From: Gammaproteobacteria bacterium
Lineage (GTDB): Bacteria > Pseudomonadota > Gammaproteobacteria > Ga0077536
Reading direction: 5' to 3'
DNA length: 64,000 nucleotides
Assembly: GCA_024235015.1 (NCBI GenBank)
Contig: JACKNG010000005.1
Span: 310,001 to 374,000 of the forward strand
Shown: positions 8,113-17,972 of the stretch, in pieces
How positions within the stretch are numbered: the first letter of the stretch is position 1
Layout of the letters: each line of letters starts with the position of its first letter
Notes under the pieces: model-generated
Database searches by the model: none
Told to the model about the DNA's origin: nothing
What the model saw: only the letters and a program-made list of their open reading frames with translations
Translations under genes and position numbers: made by a program

Positions 8113-10809
8113 TCACTCGGACACGCTATAGGTGAACCCCTGTGCATCTGTCCCGATCGCGATGCCGCCGAACGTACGGCCGTCCATCGTGCGCTGGAGG
8201 AACTCGTCGCTGATGCGCGGAAGGATGCTGTTGGTGAGAATGCTATCGATCATGCGGCCACCACTTTCGACCTCGGTGCACATTTTTGCAATGTGTTGCA
8301 CTACCGATTCGTCGTAGGTGAGCGCCACGCCGTAGTGCTCTTCCACGCGCCCCTGGATGCGCCCGATCTGCAACCGGATGATGTCCCCCATGATCGTGTC
8401 GGACAAAGGATAGTAGGGGATCGAGACCATGCGTCCGAGCAAGGCCGGAGGAAAGACCTTGAGCAGGGGGTCGCGCATGGCCTTGTTGAGCGCCTCCGGG
8501 TCCGGCAACAGCTCGGGGTCGTTGCACAGGCTCATGACGAGATCGGTGCCGGCGTTGGTGGTGAGCAGGATCAGGGTGTTCTTGAAGTCGATCATGCGGC
8601 CTTCACCGTCTTCCATCACGCCCTTGTCGAAGACCTGGAAGAAGATCTCGTGCACGTCCGGATGTGCCTTCTCCACCTCGTCGAGCAGGATCACGCTGTA
8701 GGGACGGCGGCGCACTGCCTCGGTCAACACGCCACCTTCGCCGTAGCCGACATAGCCGGGCGGCGCGCCCTTGAGCGTCGACACCGTGTGCGCTTCCTGG
8801 AACTCACTCATGTTGATGGTGATGACGTTGTGGTCACCGCCGTAGAGGACCTCGGCCAGGGCCAGCGCCGTCTCCGTCTTGCCGACACCGGACGGCCCGG
8901 CGAGGAGGAATACGCCGATCGGCCGATTGGGGTTGTCAAGGTGGGCACGCGAGGTGCGGATACGCTTGGCAATGGTGGCGAGCGCGTGGTCCTGGCCGAT
9001 GACGCGCTTGGCCAGCAATTCCTCGAGATGCAGCACGGTGCGGATCTCGTCCTTGACCATGCGCCCGACCGGAATGCCCGTCCAGTCGGCGACGATGACC
9101 CCGACCGCCTGGGCGTCCACCACCGGCAGGATCAGCGGGCTCTCTCCCTGCATCGCCTTGAGTTCCTCCTGGCACTGGATGAGCCGCGCGCGCATGTGCT
9201 CCCGCTCGGCCTCGTCGGGTACGGCTTCAGACGCGGTGCCGTCGTCACCCTCCGCCTCGGCGCCGCCCGCCGGCGGCGGCCGTAGCTTGTGGCGCAGGTC
9301 GAGCACCTCGTCGACTACGGCACGTTCGGCCTCCCAGCGCGTTTCCAATGCGCCGAGCGATTCACGTTCCGCTACAAGCGCCGTCGCGACGCTCTGCTCT
9401 CTCTCCGCTGTCTCTATGCCGACGGCATGCTCGCGGGTGAGGATCTCCTGCTCGGCCTCGAGGGCCTCGATGCGGCGGCGGATGTCCTCGATCTGGGCCG
9501 GTGTGCCGTGCTGGCTCACCGCCACGCGGGCGCACGCCGTGTCGAGCAGGCTGACCGCCTTGTCGGGCAACTGGCGGGCCGGGATGTAGCGGTGCGAGAG
9601 CTTGACCGCCGCTTCGATGGCCTCGTCGAGGATCTGCACCTTGTGATGTTTCTCCATGACGACGGTGATGCCGCGCATCATGTTGATGGCCTTGAGCTCG
9701 TCCGGCTCGTGGACCTGCACGACCTGGAAGCGCCGGGTCAGCGCCGGGTCCTTCTCGATGTGCTTCTTGTATTCCGCCCAGGTGGTCGCGGCGATGGTAC
9801 GCAGGGTGCCGCGCGCCAGGGCCGGCTTGAGCAGGTTGGCGGCATCGCCGGTACCGGCCGCGCCGCCGGCGCCGACCAGGGTGTGCGCCTCGTCGATGAA
9901 CAGGATCACCGGCTGCGCGGCCGCCTGGACCTCGTCGATGACGCTGCGCAAGCGGCTTTCGAACTCACCCTTCATGCTGGCGCCGGCCTGCAACAGGCCG
10001 ACGTCGAGCGCACGAACCGCGACGTTCTGCATCGCGGGCGGCACGTCGCCCGCGGCCACGCGGGCCGCGAAACCCTCGACCACCGCGGTCTTGCCGACGC
10101 CGGCCTCGCCGGTCAGCAGCGGGTTGTTCTGCCGGCGCCGCATCAGGATGTCGATCATCTGGCGGATTTCCTGATCGCGTCCGAGCACCGGATCGAGCTT
10201 GCCCTCGCGGGCCTGGGCGGTGAAATCCACCGTGTACTTGATCAGCGCTTCCTGCTTGCCAAGCGCCGCCGGGCTCGGCTCGCCACCTTCGGCGGCGGCA
10301 CGTTCACCGCCGAGCTCGGCGCCGGCGTCGTCTTCGGGCGAACCGGCGACGATCTCGCCGAGGCGATCGGAGAGCATGTCGGAGGAAATCTTCGCGAATT
10401 CCTTGGATATCGACAGCAACACGTTGCGCAGTTGCGGCGAGCGCAGACCGCCCAGCAGCAGGTGCCCCGAACGCACCCGCGTCCGGTTGAACAGCAGCGA
10501 CGCGTACAGCCATCCCTCCTGGACCAACTCCTCGACGTGTGCCGAAAGGTCCGACACGCTGCTGGCGCCGCGCGGCAGCTTGTCGAGCGCTTCGAGCAGA
10601 TCCTTGGACAGCCGTCCGGCGTCGAGGCTGAAGTGCTGCACGAGACGATGCACGTCGGAATCCTGCAACTGCAACAGTTGGTGCAGCCAATGCGCGACCT
10701 CGACATACGGGTTTCCCCGCAGCTTGCAGAACACGGTGGCGCCCTCGATGGCGCGATAGGTCACCGAGTTGAGCTTGCCGAACAGCGCTACGCGACTAAT
10801 CTGCGCCAT
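8113..10809 (-). CDS. clpV: T6SS sheath-disassembly ATPase ClpV (TssH)
   Basis: Predicted 898-residue AAA+ ATPase, normal family length. It has the ClpV-type N domain (residues about 1-150), a first nucleotide-binding domain with GEAGVGKT (234-241) and VILFIDEAHTL, a long coiled-coil middle domain, and a second domain with GPSGVGKTE and a Walker B VILLDEVEKA. It strips contracted TssB/TssC sheath for reuse. The middle insert TGIPVGRMVKDE is as in Clp proteins. It follows tssG by 71 bp. An accompanying TagJ (14403-15197) may help recruit it to the sheath. Confidence 0.97.
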   Translation of the reverse strand: MAQISRVALFGKLNSVTYRAIEGATVFCKLRGNPYVEVAHWLHQLLQLQDSDVHRLVQHFSLDAGRLSKDLLEALDKLPRGASSVSDLSAHVEELVQEGWLYASLLFNRTRVRSGHLLLGGLRSPQLRNVLLSISKEFAKISSDMLSDRLGEIVAGSPEDDAGAELGGERAAAEGGEPSPAALGKQEALIKYTVDFTAQAREGKLDPVLGRDQEIRQMIDILMRRRQNNPLLTGEAGVGKTAVVEGFAARVAAGDVPPAMQNVAVRALDVGLLQAGASMKGEFESRLRSVIDEVQAAAQPVILFIDEAHTLVGAGGAAGTGDAANLLKPALARGTLRTIAATTWAEYKKHIEKDPALTRRFQVVQVHEPDELKAINMMRGITVVMEKHHKVQILDEAIEAAVKLSHRYIPARQLPDKAVSLLDTACARVAVSQHGTPAQIEDIRRRIEALEAEQEILTREHAVGIETAEREQSVATALVAERESLGALETRWEAERAVVDEVLDLRHKLRPPPAGGAEAEGDDGTASEAVPDEAEREHMRARLIQCQEELKAMQGESPLILPVVDAQAVGVIVADWTGIPVGRMVKDEIRTVLHLEELLAKRVIGQDHALATIAKRIRTSRAHLDNPNRPIGVFLLAGPSGVGKTETALALAEVLYGGDHNVITINMSEFQEAHTVSTLKGAPPGYVGYGEGGVLTEAVRRRPYSVILLDEVEKAHPDVHEIFFQVFDKGVMEDGEGRMIDFKNTLILLTTNAGTDLVMSLCNDPELLPDPEALNKAMRDPLLKVFPPALLGRMVSIPYYPLSDTIMGDIIRLQIGRIQGRVEEHYGVALTYDESVVQHIAKMCTEVESGGRMIDSILTNSILPRISDEFLQRTMDGRTFGGIAIGTDAQGFTYSVSE

Positions 10810-10880
10810 GTCGTTCCATCCCCCCGTTCATTGCGGGCGACCGCTCTGTGCGGGCCGCCATGGTCCTTCGTCGTTCGTTC

Positions 10881-11909
10881 TCAACACCGGTTCAGGCGCA
10901 GGGTGAGATCGGTCGCCGGGCTCGGCGTACGCCGCTCGCCCAACCAGGTCGTCCACCCGAGCTGTCCACCGCCATCGAGCCGCAGTTCCGGTACTTCTGC
11001 GGCCTCGAGCTGCAGGTTGAGGTCCCATTCCAGCTCATCCCCCATGAGATTCCGGATGGTGGCCAGCACGACCCCCGCCTGATCGGCACGCGGCAGAAAC
11101 TCGCGATACTGCTCCAACTGCAACGGCCCGAGTTCGATGCGCGCACCGCTCTGCACGTCGAAGACCCGTTGCCCCACGATCACGTCCACGCCGAGCGTGC
11201 TGAAGCCAGGCCGCCGACCGAGGCGCCAACGGCCATTCTCCGGCAGTTCGAGCCAGCGCGCCGCGTAGTCGACGACCCGCAGCGGGACACGCAGGATATC
11301 GCGCAACATCGCAGCCAGCGCCGCTGGCCGCTTGGCGACCGCGGCGAGATGGCCACTGAAATAGAGCTTGGCATCATCGGGCATCGCGTCGCGAGCGACG
11401 AAGGCCTCGCCGGCATGACCGATCAGTGCGCGTACGCGCTCCGCGAACCTGTCGTCGCCCGGACGATCGCGCCCGACGATGGCGCGGGTCTCCGCCCAGG
11501 CGCGATAGAACAACAGCAGCATGCGGTGATTGAAGATGTCGAGAAAACGAGCATGGACGTCATCGCCGTGATGCCGAATGCGGTTCTGCACGTGTTCGGT
11601 CACGTGCAGCGGCATCGGGCCCTGCGGGCCGAGCAGGCCCATGAAGGCAACCCCCACCGTTGGGCGACCCGAGCGCGGGTTGCGGCCACCGTGCGTTACT
11701 GTCGACGGCGCGAACGACAGGCTCGGCGGCTGCGACAGGCGCACGGCTTCGTCACGCGGCGTGCGCCCCGTGCCGAGTCGTGGCAGCTCAGGCCGCGCAC
11801 CTTCGACCCGCCGCAACAGGTGGAAGAAATCGAAGCGATGCGGCTCGCGCTCGATTTCTTCGAGGAGTGCGTCTAGAACAGAGGCCGTAGACCGGTCCGC
11901 GCTGGCCAT
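10881..11909 (-). CDS. tssG: T6SS baseplate protein TssG
   Basis: Predicted 342-residue TssG. I chose the ATG at 11909 (MASADR) because AGGAGG lies 7 nt upstream; this puts the start 37 bp inside the end of tssF. Family hallmarks include the N-terminal helix and FDFFHLLRRVEG, the VAFMGLLGPQGPMPLHVTE segment, and FLDIFNHRMLLLFYRAW. TssG forms, with TssE, TssF and TssK, the wedge of the baseplate that surrounds VgrG. Overlap with tssF indicates coupled synthesis of these wedge partners. Confidence 0.95.
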   Translation of the reverse strand: MASADRSTASVLDALLEEIEREPHRFDFFHLLRRVEGARPELPRLGTGRTPRDEAVRLSQPPSLSFAPSTVTHGGRNPRSGRPTVGVAFMGLLGPQGPMPLHVTEHVQNRIRHHGDDVHARFLDIFNHRMLLLFYRAWAETRAIVGRDRPGDDRFAERVRALIGHAGEAFVARDAMPDDAKLYFSGHLAAVAKRPAALAAMLRDILRVPLRVVDYAARWLELPENGRWRLGRRPGFSTLGVDVIVGQRVFDVQSGARIELGPLQLEQYREFLPRADQAGVVLATIRNLMGDELEWDLNLQLEAAEVPELRLDGGGQLGWTTWLGERRTPSPATDLTLRLNRC

Positions 11910-13759
11910 CGCATTACCTCCTGTCCTACGGCGTTGCACAGCACCGTCTCCGTGAACGAATTGATCGACGCGAACTTGGCGATGAAACGCTCGAGAACGG
12001 CGCCAAAGAGGAAGGTACCCGTCGAACCGGCAAAGCCGCGCTCGTCGCAGCGTACGCTGACCTCGACGCCGCGGGCAGCCACGATCGGCCCTTGCGGGCG
12101 GATCCGGCGGACCACCGGCCGCGCCGACGTGTGCTGGATCGCATCGATGAGGCGCTGCATGGCGGGTTCACTGTCGTCAGCGTAGAGCGAGAGCAGCTTG
12201 CGCAGGGCGAGCCCGTTATGGTCGCCGCCGTCGTCGACCAGCGTCTGGTAGTTCAGCGACAGGTGATTGAGCAGTTGCCATGCGCGCCGGTCGTGGGCGC
12301 GCGAGTCGCGCGGCCGCGTCGGCCCGGCGAGAACCTTGACCTTGGCGACTGGTGCACCGGACTCGAGGAGGAAGTCACCGCGCTCGCCGCCGACGACCAT
12401 GGACAAGGGCAGGTCGCGGTTGGTGCACAACACGCGCGAACTCAGGTGGCGCAGGTCTTCGGGCACCGGCGGCGCGGCGGCATCCGCCAGGGACAGGTAC
12501 ACCTCCGTGCCGCGGTAGCGTGAGCGACCGCGGCGGCTGTTGCGGTTCGACGAGGCAACGCGGGGCAGGCGTCGTACCGCATAATGCGTTTCGCCGTGCT
12601 CGCTACGAAAGCCGCCGCCGGGCGCCCGGTAGAGCGGGTGCAGCTCGCGATCCGGCTGCCCGTTGGCGTAGTGCCCGACCACAGAGAGAACGCTGAAGAC
12701 CTCGAAATCCATCGGCTTCGCCCGATCGACCACCAGGTGGTACTCGCGCGCCGTAGAATCTACGGTTATGCGGTCGGCACGACGATCGAAGAGGTTGATC
12801 GCCGGGGCAGCAAACAGGGCCACGTTGTTCTCGTCGATACTGTTCTCGAGTTCCGGTGCCGTACTGCCACTGAGCAGGATGATCTCGAGGCGATCGCCGC
12901 TCGCGGCGGCCGCGTACTCGGCGAAGCGCGCCAGCGTGACGAAAAGGTAGCGCTCGGGAAGCATGAAGTACTCGCGCAGAATGCGATATCCGTCGAAGGA
13001 CGGCGGTGCGCTCGGCATCATTGCCTCGGCTTCGTCGAAGCCGCGCGCCTGCACGGCATCGGACGCCAGCACGTGACCGAGCACGGCGCCAGTCATCGGG
13101 TCGCGCACGATGAGCCCCTTGGGATCGCGCAGGCAGCACTCGTAGAGACGTCCGGCCACGCTCTCGCTGCCGCGCAGGAACAGGTCGAGGGTGTCGAACT
13201 CGATATCTTTGATCTGGATACCCGCCGTGGCACGCAGGTCGAGGCGCAGCGCGCATTTGACATCCGATGGCACTTGCGCCGCACCCGCGCCGATGGCTGC
13301 GCGGTTGGGCAGGTAGGCGAATGTCGCGACCTGCACCGGGTAGAGGTCGACATTGTGCGCGAGGCGGTACTCGCAGGCGGTCTGCTCGCCCGGTGCGAGA
13401 TGGCTGCGCAGGGGTGTGCCGCGCGGCACCCGGTGGCGCGAAGCGAGGGCGCCGTCGTCGCTATCCGGGCGCAACTCGACGATTACGGCGGACGGCAGCT
13501 GGGCGAGGTAATCGGGGTAGACGATCTGCAACAGCTCGCCGGTGAACTGCGGGAACTCGGCGTCGAGCTTCAGGCGTACCCGTGCGGCGAGAAACGCGAA
13601 CCCTTCGAGCAGGCGTTCCACATACGGGTCCACCGCCTGATCGTGCTGTTCGAGGCCGAGCTTGCTCGCGGTCGAGGGGTACTCCTGGGCAAACTCCCAG
13701 GCCAGTTCGCGCAGGTAACGCAGCTCGTCCTCGTAGTACTGGTAGATCTCGGTATCCAT
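11873..13759 (-). CDS. tssF: T6SS baseplate protein TssF
   Basis: Predicted 628-residue TssF with the typical start YQYYEDELRYLRELAWEFA and the conserved DPYVERLLEGFAFLAARV and LLQIVYPDYLAQLPS segments. It is the large wedge subunit, two copies per TssG. A GAGGTGCGG stretch upstream of the ATG provides the ribosome site and overlaps the end of tssE. Length is normal and the frame is intact. It overlaps tssG by 37 bp. Confidence 0.96.
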   Translation of the reverse strand: MDTEIYQYYEDELRYLRELAWEFAQEYPSTASKLGLEQHDQAVDPYVERLLEGFAFLAARVRLKLDAEFPQFTGELLQIVYPDYLAQLPSAVIVELRPDSDDGALASRHRVPRGTPLRSHLAPGEQTACEYRLAHNVDLYPVQVATFAYLPNRAAIGAGAAQVPSDVKCALRLDLRATAGIQIKDIEFDTLDLFLRGSESVAGRLYECCLRDPKGLIVRDPMTGAVLGHVLASDAVQARGFDEAEAMMPSAPPSFDGYRILREYFMLPERYLFVTLARFAEYAAAASGDRLEIILLSGSTAPELENSIDENNVALFAAPAINLFDRRADRITVDSTAREYHLVVDRAKPMDFEVFSVLSVVGHYANGQPDRELHPLYRAPGGGFRSEHGETHYAVRRLPRVASSNRNSRRGRSRYRGTEVYLSLADAAAPPVPEDLRHLSSRVLCTNRDLPLSMVVGGERGDFLLESGAPVAKVKVLAGPTRPRDSRAHDRRAWQLLNHLSLNYQTLVDDGGDHNGLALRKLLSLYADDSEPAMQRLIDAIQHTSARPVVRRIRPQGPIVAARGVEVSVRCDERGFAGSTGTFLFGAVLERFIAKFASINSFTETVLCNAVGQEVMRWPARTGLRPLF

Positions 13760-13776
13760 CGACCGCTAACCGCACC

Positions 13777-14391
13777 TCATGCCGGCCGGTCCTCGATGCG
13801 GATGGCGCCGGTTTCGAGGTCGATCTGTGACATCAGGTGCAAGCGGCGTGGGACTGGCTGGGCCCACATCAGGCCCTTGATCTCGATGCTCAGTACGTTG
13901 GGATCGGACTCGTCGGCAGACATCTCGACATCGACCTCCAGCGCGCTGGCCAGAACACGCGGCTCGAAGCGCTGGATGGCCTCGCGTACCGCGCTCTGCA
14001 CGCCTTCGGGCGACAGCGCACTGCTGTGCCAGCCGGTCAACCCGGGCAGGCCGAAATTGACCACTGCGCTCTGCGCCTGCGGGTAAGGTTCGAGGTCGAA
14101 GGTACACCCAAGCGAGGCGGTCCCCATCAACCAGCCGAGATCGCGCAACACGGCTGCACGGAACAAGCTGTCACTCATCGTCGCGGCGCCGACCCGCTCG
14201 CCCAGGTCCCTGACGATCGCGCGCTCGGCGGCGATCCGTTCCTCGAGTTCCAGGCGGCGGCGTTCGGTCGGCGGTTGCTCGGTGCTGTCCCGTTCTCGTT
14301 CCAGCGTGCGCAACCGCTCGCGTGCCCGCTCCAGCGGAAGGCTGTCGTCCTCCAGGCGGTCGAACAGGCACGGAAGCAACTCCCTGGCCAC
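13777..14391 (-). CDS. tssE: T6SS baseplate protein TssE
   Basis: Predicted 204-residue gp25-like protein. I chose the GTG at 14391 because AAGGAG lies 6 nt upstream; the frame is open further up but only inside tagJ. The start reads ARELLPCLFDRLEDD, matching the TssE opening (LLxRLxDD). A charged helix with many Arg/Glu follows, then the lysozyme-like gp25 fold with DLGWLMGT, NFGLPGLTG and the motif RFEPRVL. It is slightly longer than many TssE proteins because of the helix at residues about 20-70. TssE links baseplate to sheath. Confidence 0.92.
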   Translation of the reverse strand: MARELLPCLFDRLEDDSLPLERARERLRTLERERDSTEQPPTERRRLELEERIAAERAIVRDLGERVGAATMSDSLFRAAVLRDLGWLMGTASLGCTFDLEPYPQAQSAVVNFGLPGLTGWHSSALSPEGVQSAVREAIQRFEPRVLASALEVDVEMSADESDPNVLSIEIKGLMWAQPVPRRLHLMSQIDLETGAIRIEDRPA

Positions 14392-14402
14392 CGGGTGCTC
14401 CT

Positions 14403-15197
14403 TCAACCCGCGTCGTCGAATAGGAGTTCGCGAATTTCGAGCAGTGGATACTCCCCGGTGTCGGTCGCGAACATTCGCTGCCCGGAGCCCACCCACATGC
14501 CGGCGACCGACTCGGCGAACTCCGTCGAGCGCGCCAGCCGCAGCCGCGGTTCGGCCTGTGCCGCACCCGGGTAACGCGTCGGCATCAGCGCGTGCGCCGT
14601 GCCGCCGTTGGTCCACTCGATGGCCACCGGCAACCACACCAAGTCGCGCAGGTCGTGGGGCTCTTCCGGCGCCAGTCGACGGATACGATGGCCAGGCACC
14701 CAGAAGTAGCGACCGTTGAGAATCAGTTCGAAGAATGGCCCGAGGCGCATGTCGGCATCGCCGCACCAGGCAAAATCATCACCGTTTATGCGTCCGGCTA
14801 CCTGTGGTACCTCGGCCAGCGCCTGCTCGAACTCCGTACCCGTGACGGCACTGCCACCCGCTTCCCCGAGGCGGCTCACGAGTTCGATGAGTGTCGCCAT
14901 CCATTGCTCGGGCTCGCCCAGCACGGGCGCACGCCGGGCACCGGCAAATACCTGCTCGCGCACGCCTTCGGCCGCGATCGCAAGTCGATAGGCTTGGGCC
15001 AGGTTGACGTGCGCCTGGTCGAGGCCCGCCGCGGCCTGAAGCTGGCCGAGGGCGCGCTGCCAGTTACCTTGCACCATGCTGAGTTGGGCCAGGAACAGGC
15101 GCAGGGCCGGATCCCCGGGCGCCGCACGCACGGCATCCAGTAGCGCGCTCAGGGCGTCGTCGGGACGCCCTTCACGCAACAGTTCTTCCGGACTCAC
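14403..15197 (-). CDS. tagJ: T6SS accessory protein TagJ (ImpE family)
   Basis: Predicted 264-residue ImpE/TagJ protein; the start codon is GTG. The N-terminal half is TPR-like (LLREGRPDDALSALLDAVR, LAQLSMVQGNWQRALGQLQ). The C-terminal half carries the ImpE domain, including DDFAWCGDADMRLGPFFE, GRYFWVPGHRIRRL and DLVWLPVAIEW. In HSI-I-type systems TagJ binds the TssB part of the sheath and interacts with ClpV. Its presence with TagF, TagH, a PP2C phosphatase and a kinase places this system near the post-translationally regulated HSI-I-like group (inference). Confidence 0.9.
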   Translation of the reverse strand: MSPEELLREGRPDDALSALLDAVRAAPGDPALRLFLAQLSMVQGNWQRALGQLQAAAGLDQAHVNLAQAYRLAIAAEGVREQVFAGARRAPVLGEPEQWMATLIELVSRLGEAGGSAVTGTEFEQALAEVPQVAGRINGDDFAWCGDADMRLGPFFELILNGRYFWVPGHRIRRLAPEEPHDLRDLVWLPVAIEWTNGGTAHALMPTRYPGAAQAEPRLRLARSTEFAESVAGMWVGSGQRMFATDTGEYPLLEIRELLFDDAG

Positions 15198-15237
15198 CGG
15201 CGCTTGGTCCGCATCAGAAACACGCCCTGGTCAGGAA

Positions 15238-15726
15238 TCAGGACTCGGCGTTCTTGCCGACATCCCACTTCATGTCGACCTTGGTGTCGGCGGAGCCGTC
15301 TTCCTTCTGCGGCGTGTAGATGTACTCGAACTTCTCGAAGTTGAGGGTGACGTTCTCCGTCGGAACTTCCTCACCGGTGGCGCCGCCAACCGAGATGCTC
15401 GAGACCAGGATGTTGGTCAGCTTGATCTTGAGGAACTCCACCGGTTTGTCGCCGCCGGCCTTGCGACAGGTCAGGAGCGCTTCCTTGAAGTGTTTGCCCT
15501 GGCACATGCTCTTGTACATCACGGTGCTCGACTTATCGATGTACTTGGTCAGTGACAGGTCGTTCACGTTGACCTTGCCGGCGCCGCCACCGCCGCCCTG
15601 CTTGTGGAACGTGCCACTCTGCGATCCGCCCCAGCTCCAGGCCAACACGGCGATCTGATCCTCGAACCCCTTGGTCTTCGACTCACCCTTGACTGAGTCC
15701 AGTTTCAAAAAAGCCTCAACAGCCAT
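15238..15726 (-). CDS. hcp: T6SS tube protein Hcp (TssD)
   Basis: Predicted 162-residue Hcp of usual length, beginning MAVEAFLKLDSVKGES. It shows the Hcp signatures DQIAVLAWSWGGSQSG and the strand ENVTLNFEKFEYIYTPQ. Hexamers stack to form the expelled tube and can carry small effectors. A glycine run GGGGGAGK (about residues 45-52) sits in the variable loop. The ribosome site AAGGAG, 7 nt upstream, is among the strongest in the cluster, and the 108-bp gap before it could hold an extra promoter, in keeping with the high amount of Hcp a cell needs. Confidence 0.97.
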   Translation of the reverse strand: MAVEAFLKLDSVKGESKTKGFEDQIAVLAWSWGGSQSGTFHKQGGGGGAGKVNVNDLSLTKYIDKSSTVMYKSMCQGKHFKEALLTCRKAGGDKPVEFLKIKLTNILVSSISVGGATGEEVPTENVTLNFEKFEYIYTPQKEDGSADTKVDMKWDVGKNAES

Positions 15727-15834
15727 GTCGTTCTCCTTAGTTGGACTTAATAAGGGACGCGCCCACAGGGGGTCTGGTCCCGTTGTTGAACATCATCGAA
15801 CTTCGACGATCTCCGTGCCGGTTGCGCGTCGGAA

Positions 15835-17340
15835 TCAACCGCCGCCCTGCTTGACCGAAGGCAGCTTGGATACCAGCCGTAACGATACGGTCAGTCCCTC
15901 GAGCTGGTAATGCGGCCGCAGGAAGAACTTCGCACTGTAGTAGCCGGGGTTCTCCTCGTCCGCTTCGACCACGACCTCCGCTGCGGCGAGCGGCTTGCGC
16001 GCACGCTCCTCGTCGGTCGCGCGTTCGGGATCGCCGTGGACGTACTCGCGAATCCACTCGTCGAGCCAGCGCTGGACGTCGTCGCGCTCCTTGAACGAGC
16101 CGATCTTGTCGCGCACGATGCATTTCAAATAGTGCGCGAAACGACAGGTCGCGAACAGATACGGCAGGCGGGCAGCAAGCGCAGCGTTCGCAGTGGCGTC
16201 CTTATCCATGTACTGCAACGGCTTCTGCAGACTCTGTGCACCGATGAACGCCGCGACGTCGGTATTCTTACGATGGATCAGCGGCATGAAGCCGAGCTTG
16301 GAGATCTCGCCCTCGCGGCGATCGCTGATCGCAATCTCGGTCGGGCACTTCATGTCCACGCCGCCATCGTCACTGGGGAAGGTGTGCACCGGCAGGCCTT
16401 CCACTGCACCACCCGATTCGACACCGCGAATGCGCGTGCACCAACCGTACTCCTTGAACGCGCGGTTGATATTGACAGCCATGGCGAACGCGGCGTTGGC
16501 CCAGGTGTACTTGGTGTGGTCCGCACCCTCGACGTCTTCCTCGAAATCGAACTCCTCGACCGGATCGGTACGCGCTCCGTAGGGCAGGCGCGCGAGGTAG
16601 CGCGGCATGGCCAGGGCGAGGTAGCGTGAATCCTCGGATTCCCGCAGGCTGCGCCAGGCAGCGTACTCGGGTGTTTCGAAGATCTTGGTCAGGTCGCGCG
16701 GATTGGCCAGTTCCTGCCACGAATCCATCTGCATAACGCTCGGCGCTGCGGCAGCGATGAAGGGGGCGTGGGCCGCGGCGGCGATCTGGGAGACGGACTT
16801 GAGCATGTCGACGTCTTGCGGACCGTGATCGAAATAATAGTCGCCAACCAGGCAGCCGAATGGCTGGCCACCGAGCTGGCCATATTCTTCTTCGTAGATG
16901 CGCTTGAAAACCGGGCTTTGATCCCAGTTCGTACCCTTGTACTTCCGCAGCGTTTTCTGCAGGTCGTTCTTCGAAACGTTGAAGACCTTGATCTTCAGCA
17001 TCTCGTCAGTCTCGGTGTTGTTGACCAGGTGATGCAGACCGCGCCAGGTCGACTCGAGTTGTTGGAACTCGGGATGGTGGAGGATCTTGTTGACTTGCTC
17101 GGTGAGGCGCCGATCGAGTTCCGCGATCATCGCCTCGACAGTGCTGATCGCATCGTCCGAAACGATGGCGACGTTTTCCAGCGCCACCTCGGCCAAGGTG
17201 CGCACGGCCCGTTGGACATCCTCCTGGGCACGGTCGGTGCGCGGCTTGAATTCCTTCTGCAGAAGTGAGGCGAAAGCATCGTTGCTCTCGACCGCCACTT
17301 CGCCCTGTGCTTGCGTCGCGCCTGCCTCTTCACTGGCCAT
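15835..17340 (-). CDS. tssC: T6SS sheath large subunit TssC
   Basis: Predicted 501-residue TssC, normal length. Recognisable segments are LESTWRGLHHLVNNTETDE, FGCLVGDYYFDHGPQDVDML, PFIAAAAPSVMQMDSW and the C-terminal PYLFATCRFAHYLKCIVRDK. With TssB it forms the contractile sheath. The ribosome site GGAGGTCC precedes the ATG. It lies 66 bp after tssB and is intact. Confidence 0.97.
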   Translation of the reverse strand: MASEEAGATQAQGEVAVESNDAFASLLQKEFKPRTDRAQEDVQRAVRTLAEVALENVAIVSDDAISTVEAMIAELDRRLTEQVNKILHHPEFQQLESTWRGLHHLVNNTETDEMLKIKVFNVSKNDLQKTLRKYKGTNWDQSPVFKRIYEEEYGQLGGQPFGCLVGDYYFDHGPQDVDMLKSVSQIAAAAHAPFIAAAAPSVMQMDSWQELANPRDLTKIFETPEYAAWRSLRESEDSRYLALAMPRYLARLPYGARTDPVEEFDFEEDVEGADHTKYTWANAAFAMAVNINRAFKEYGWCTRIRGVESGGAVEGLPVHTFPSDDGGVDMKCPTEIAISDRREGEISKLGFMPLIHRKNTDVAAFIGAQSLQKPLQYMDKDATANAALAARLPYLFATCRFAHYLKCIVRDKIGSFKERDDVQRWLDEWIREYVHGDPERATDEERARKPLAAAEVVVEADEENPGYYSAKFFLRPHYQLEGLTVSLRLVSKLPSVKQGGG

Positions 17341-17406
17341 GTCGGACCTCCTCTCGTGTACGCCTCGATTTCACTCGCTCAATCATGCCGCGGACATGCT
17401 TCAGGG

Positions 17407-17919
17407 TTAATCCTGCGCGTCGGCCTCCGGCTTGGGCGCCGCGGTCAACGACTGTAGCAGGGCCGGATCGTTCAGCGCCTTGGCGATGAGCTGTTCGGCC
17501 CCCGCCTTGCCGTCCATGAAGGTGATCAGGTTGGCCAACTGCGTGCGCGCCTCGAGCAGCTTGCGCAGGGGTTCGACCTTGCGCGCGACGGCCGCGGGCG
17601 AGAAATCGTCAAACTTCTCGAAAGTGATGTCGACCATCACCTTACCCTCACCGGTCAAGGTATTGTCGACCTGGAACGCCACCCTCGGCTTGGTCGCCTT
17701 GAGGCGCTCGTCGAAGTTGTCGACGTCGATCTCGAGGAACTTGCGGTCACCCACGTCAGGCAGTGCCTCTTCGGGTTTACCCGAGAGATCAGCCATCACC
17801 CCCATGACGAACGGCAACTCGATCTTCTTTTCGGAACCATAAAGCTCCACGTCGTATTCGATCTGCACACGCGGCGCGCGATTGCGTGCAATGAAGCCCT
17901 GCCCGCTCTTCTTAGCCAT
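17407..17919 (-). CDS. tssB: T6SS sheath small subunit TssB
   Basis: Predicted 170-residue TssB. It starts with MAKKSGQGFIARNRAPRVQI and has the conserved KKIELPFVMGVMADLSGKP, FLEIDVDNFDERL and LRKLLEARTQLANL segments. It pairs with TssC in the sheath and exposes the helix recognised by ClpV. The ribosome site GAGGAGGA lies 7 nt upstream of the ATG. Confidence 0.97.
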   Translation of the reverse strand: MAKKSGQGFIARNRAPRVQIEYDVELYGSEKKIELPFVMGVMADLSGKPEEALPDVGDRKFLEIDVDNFDERLKATKPRVAFQVDNTLTGEGKVMVDITFEKFDDFSPAAVARKVEPLRKLLEARTQLANLITFMDGKAGAEQLIAKALNDPALLQSLTAAPKPEADAQD

Positions 17920-17972
17920 GCGTCTTCCTCCTCAAATTAGTCGCGCTCTCGGCCCGAGGCGCGCTTCCCCTG

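Noticed and set aside
9289..11082. Long plus-strand open frame (597 codons) opposite clpV and tssG
   Set aside because: Antisense to intact T6SS genes; composition of a high-GC shadow frame; no ribosome site.
12584..14086. 500-codon plus-strand frame opposite tssF and tssE
   Set aside because: Antisense shadow of conserved baseplate genes.
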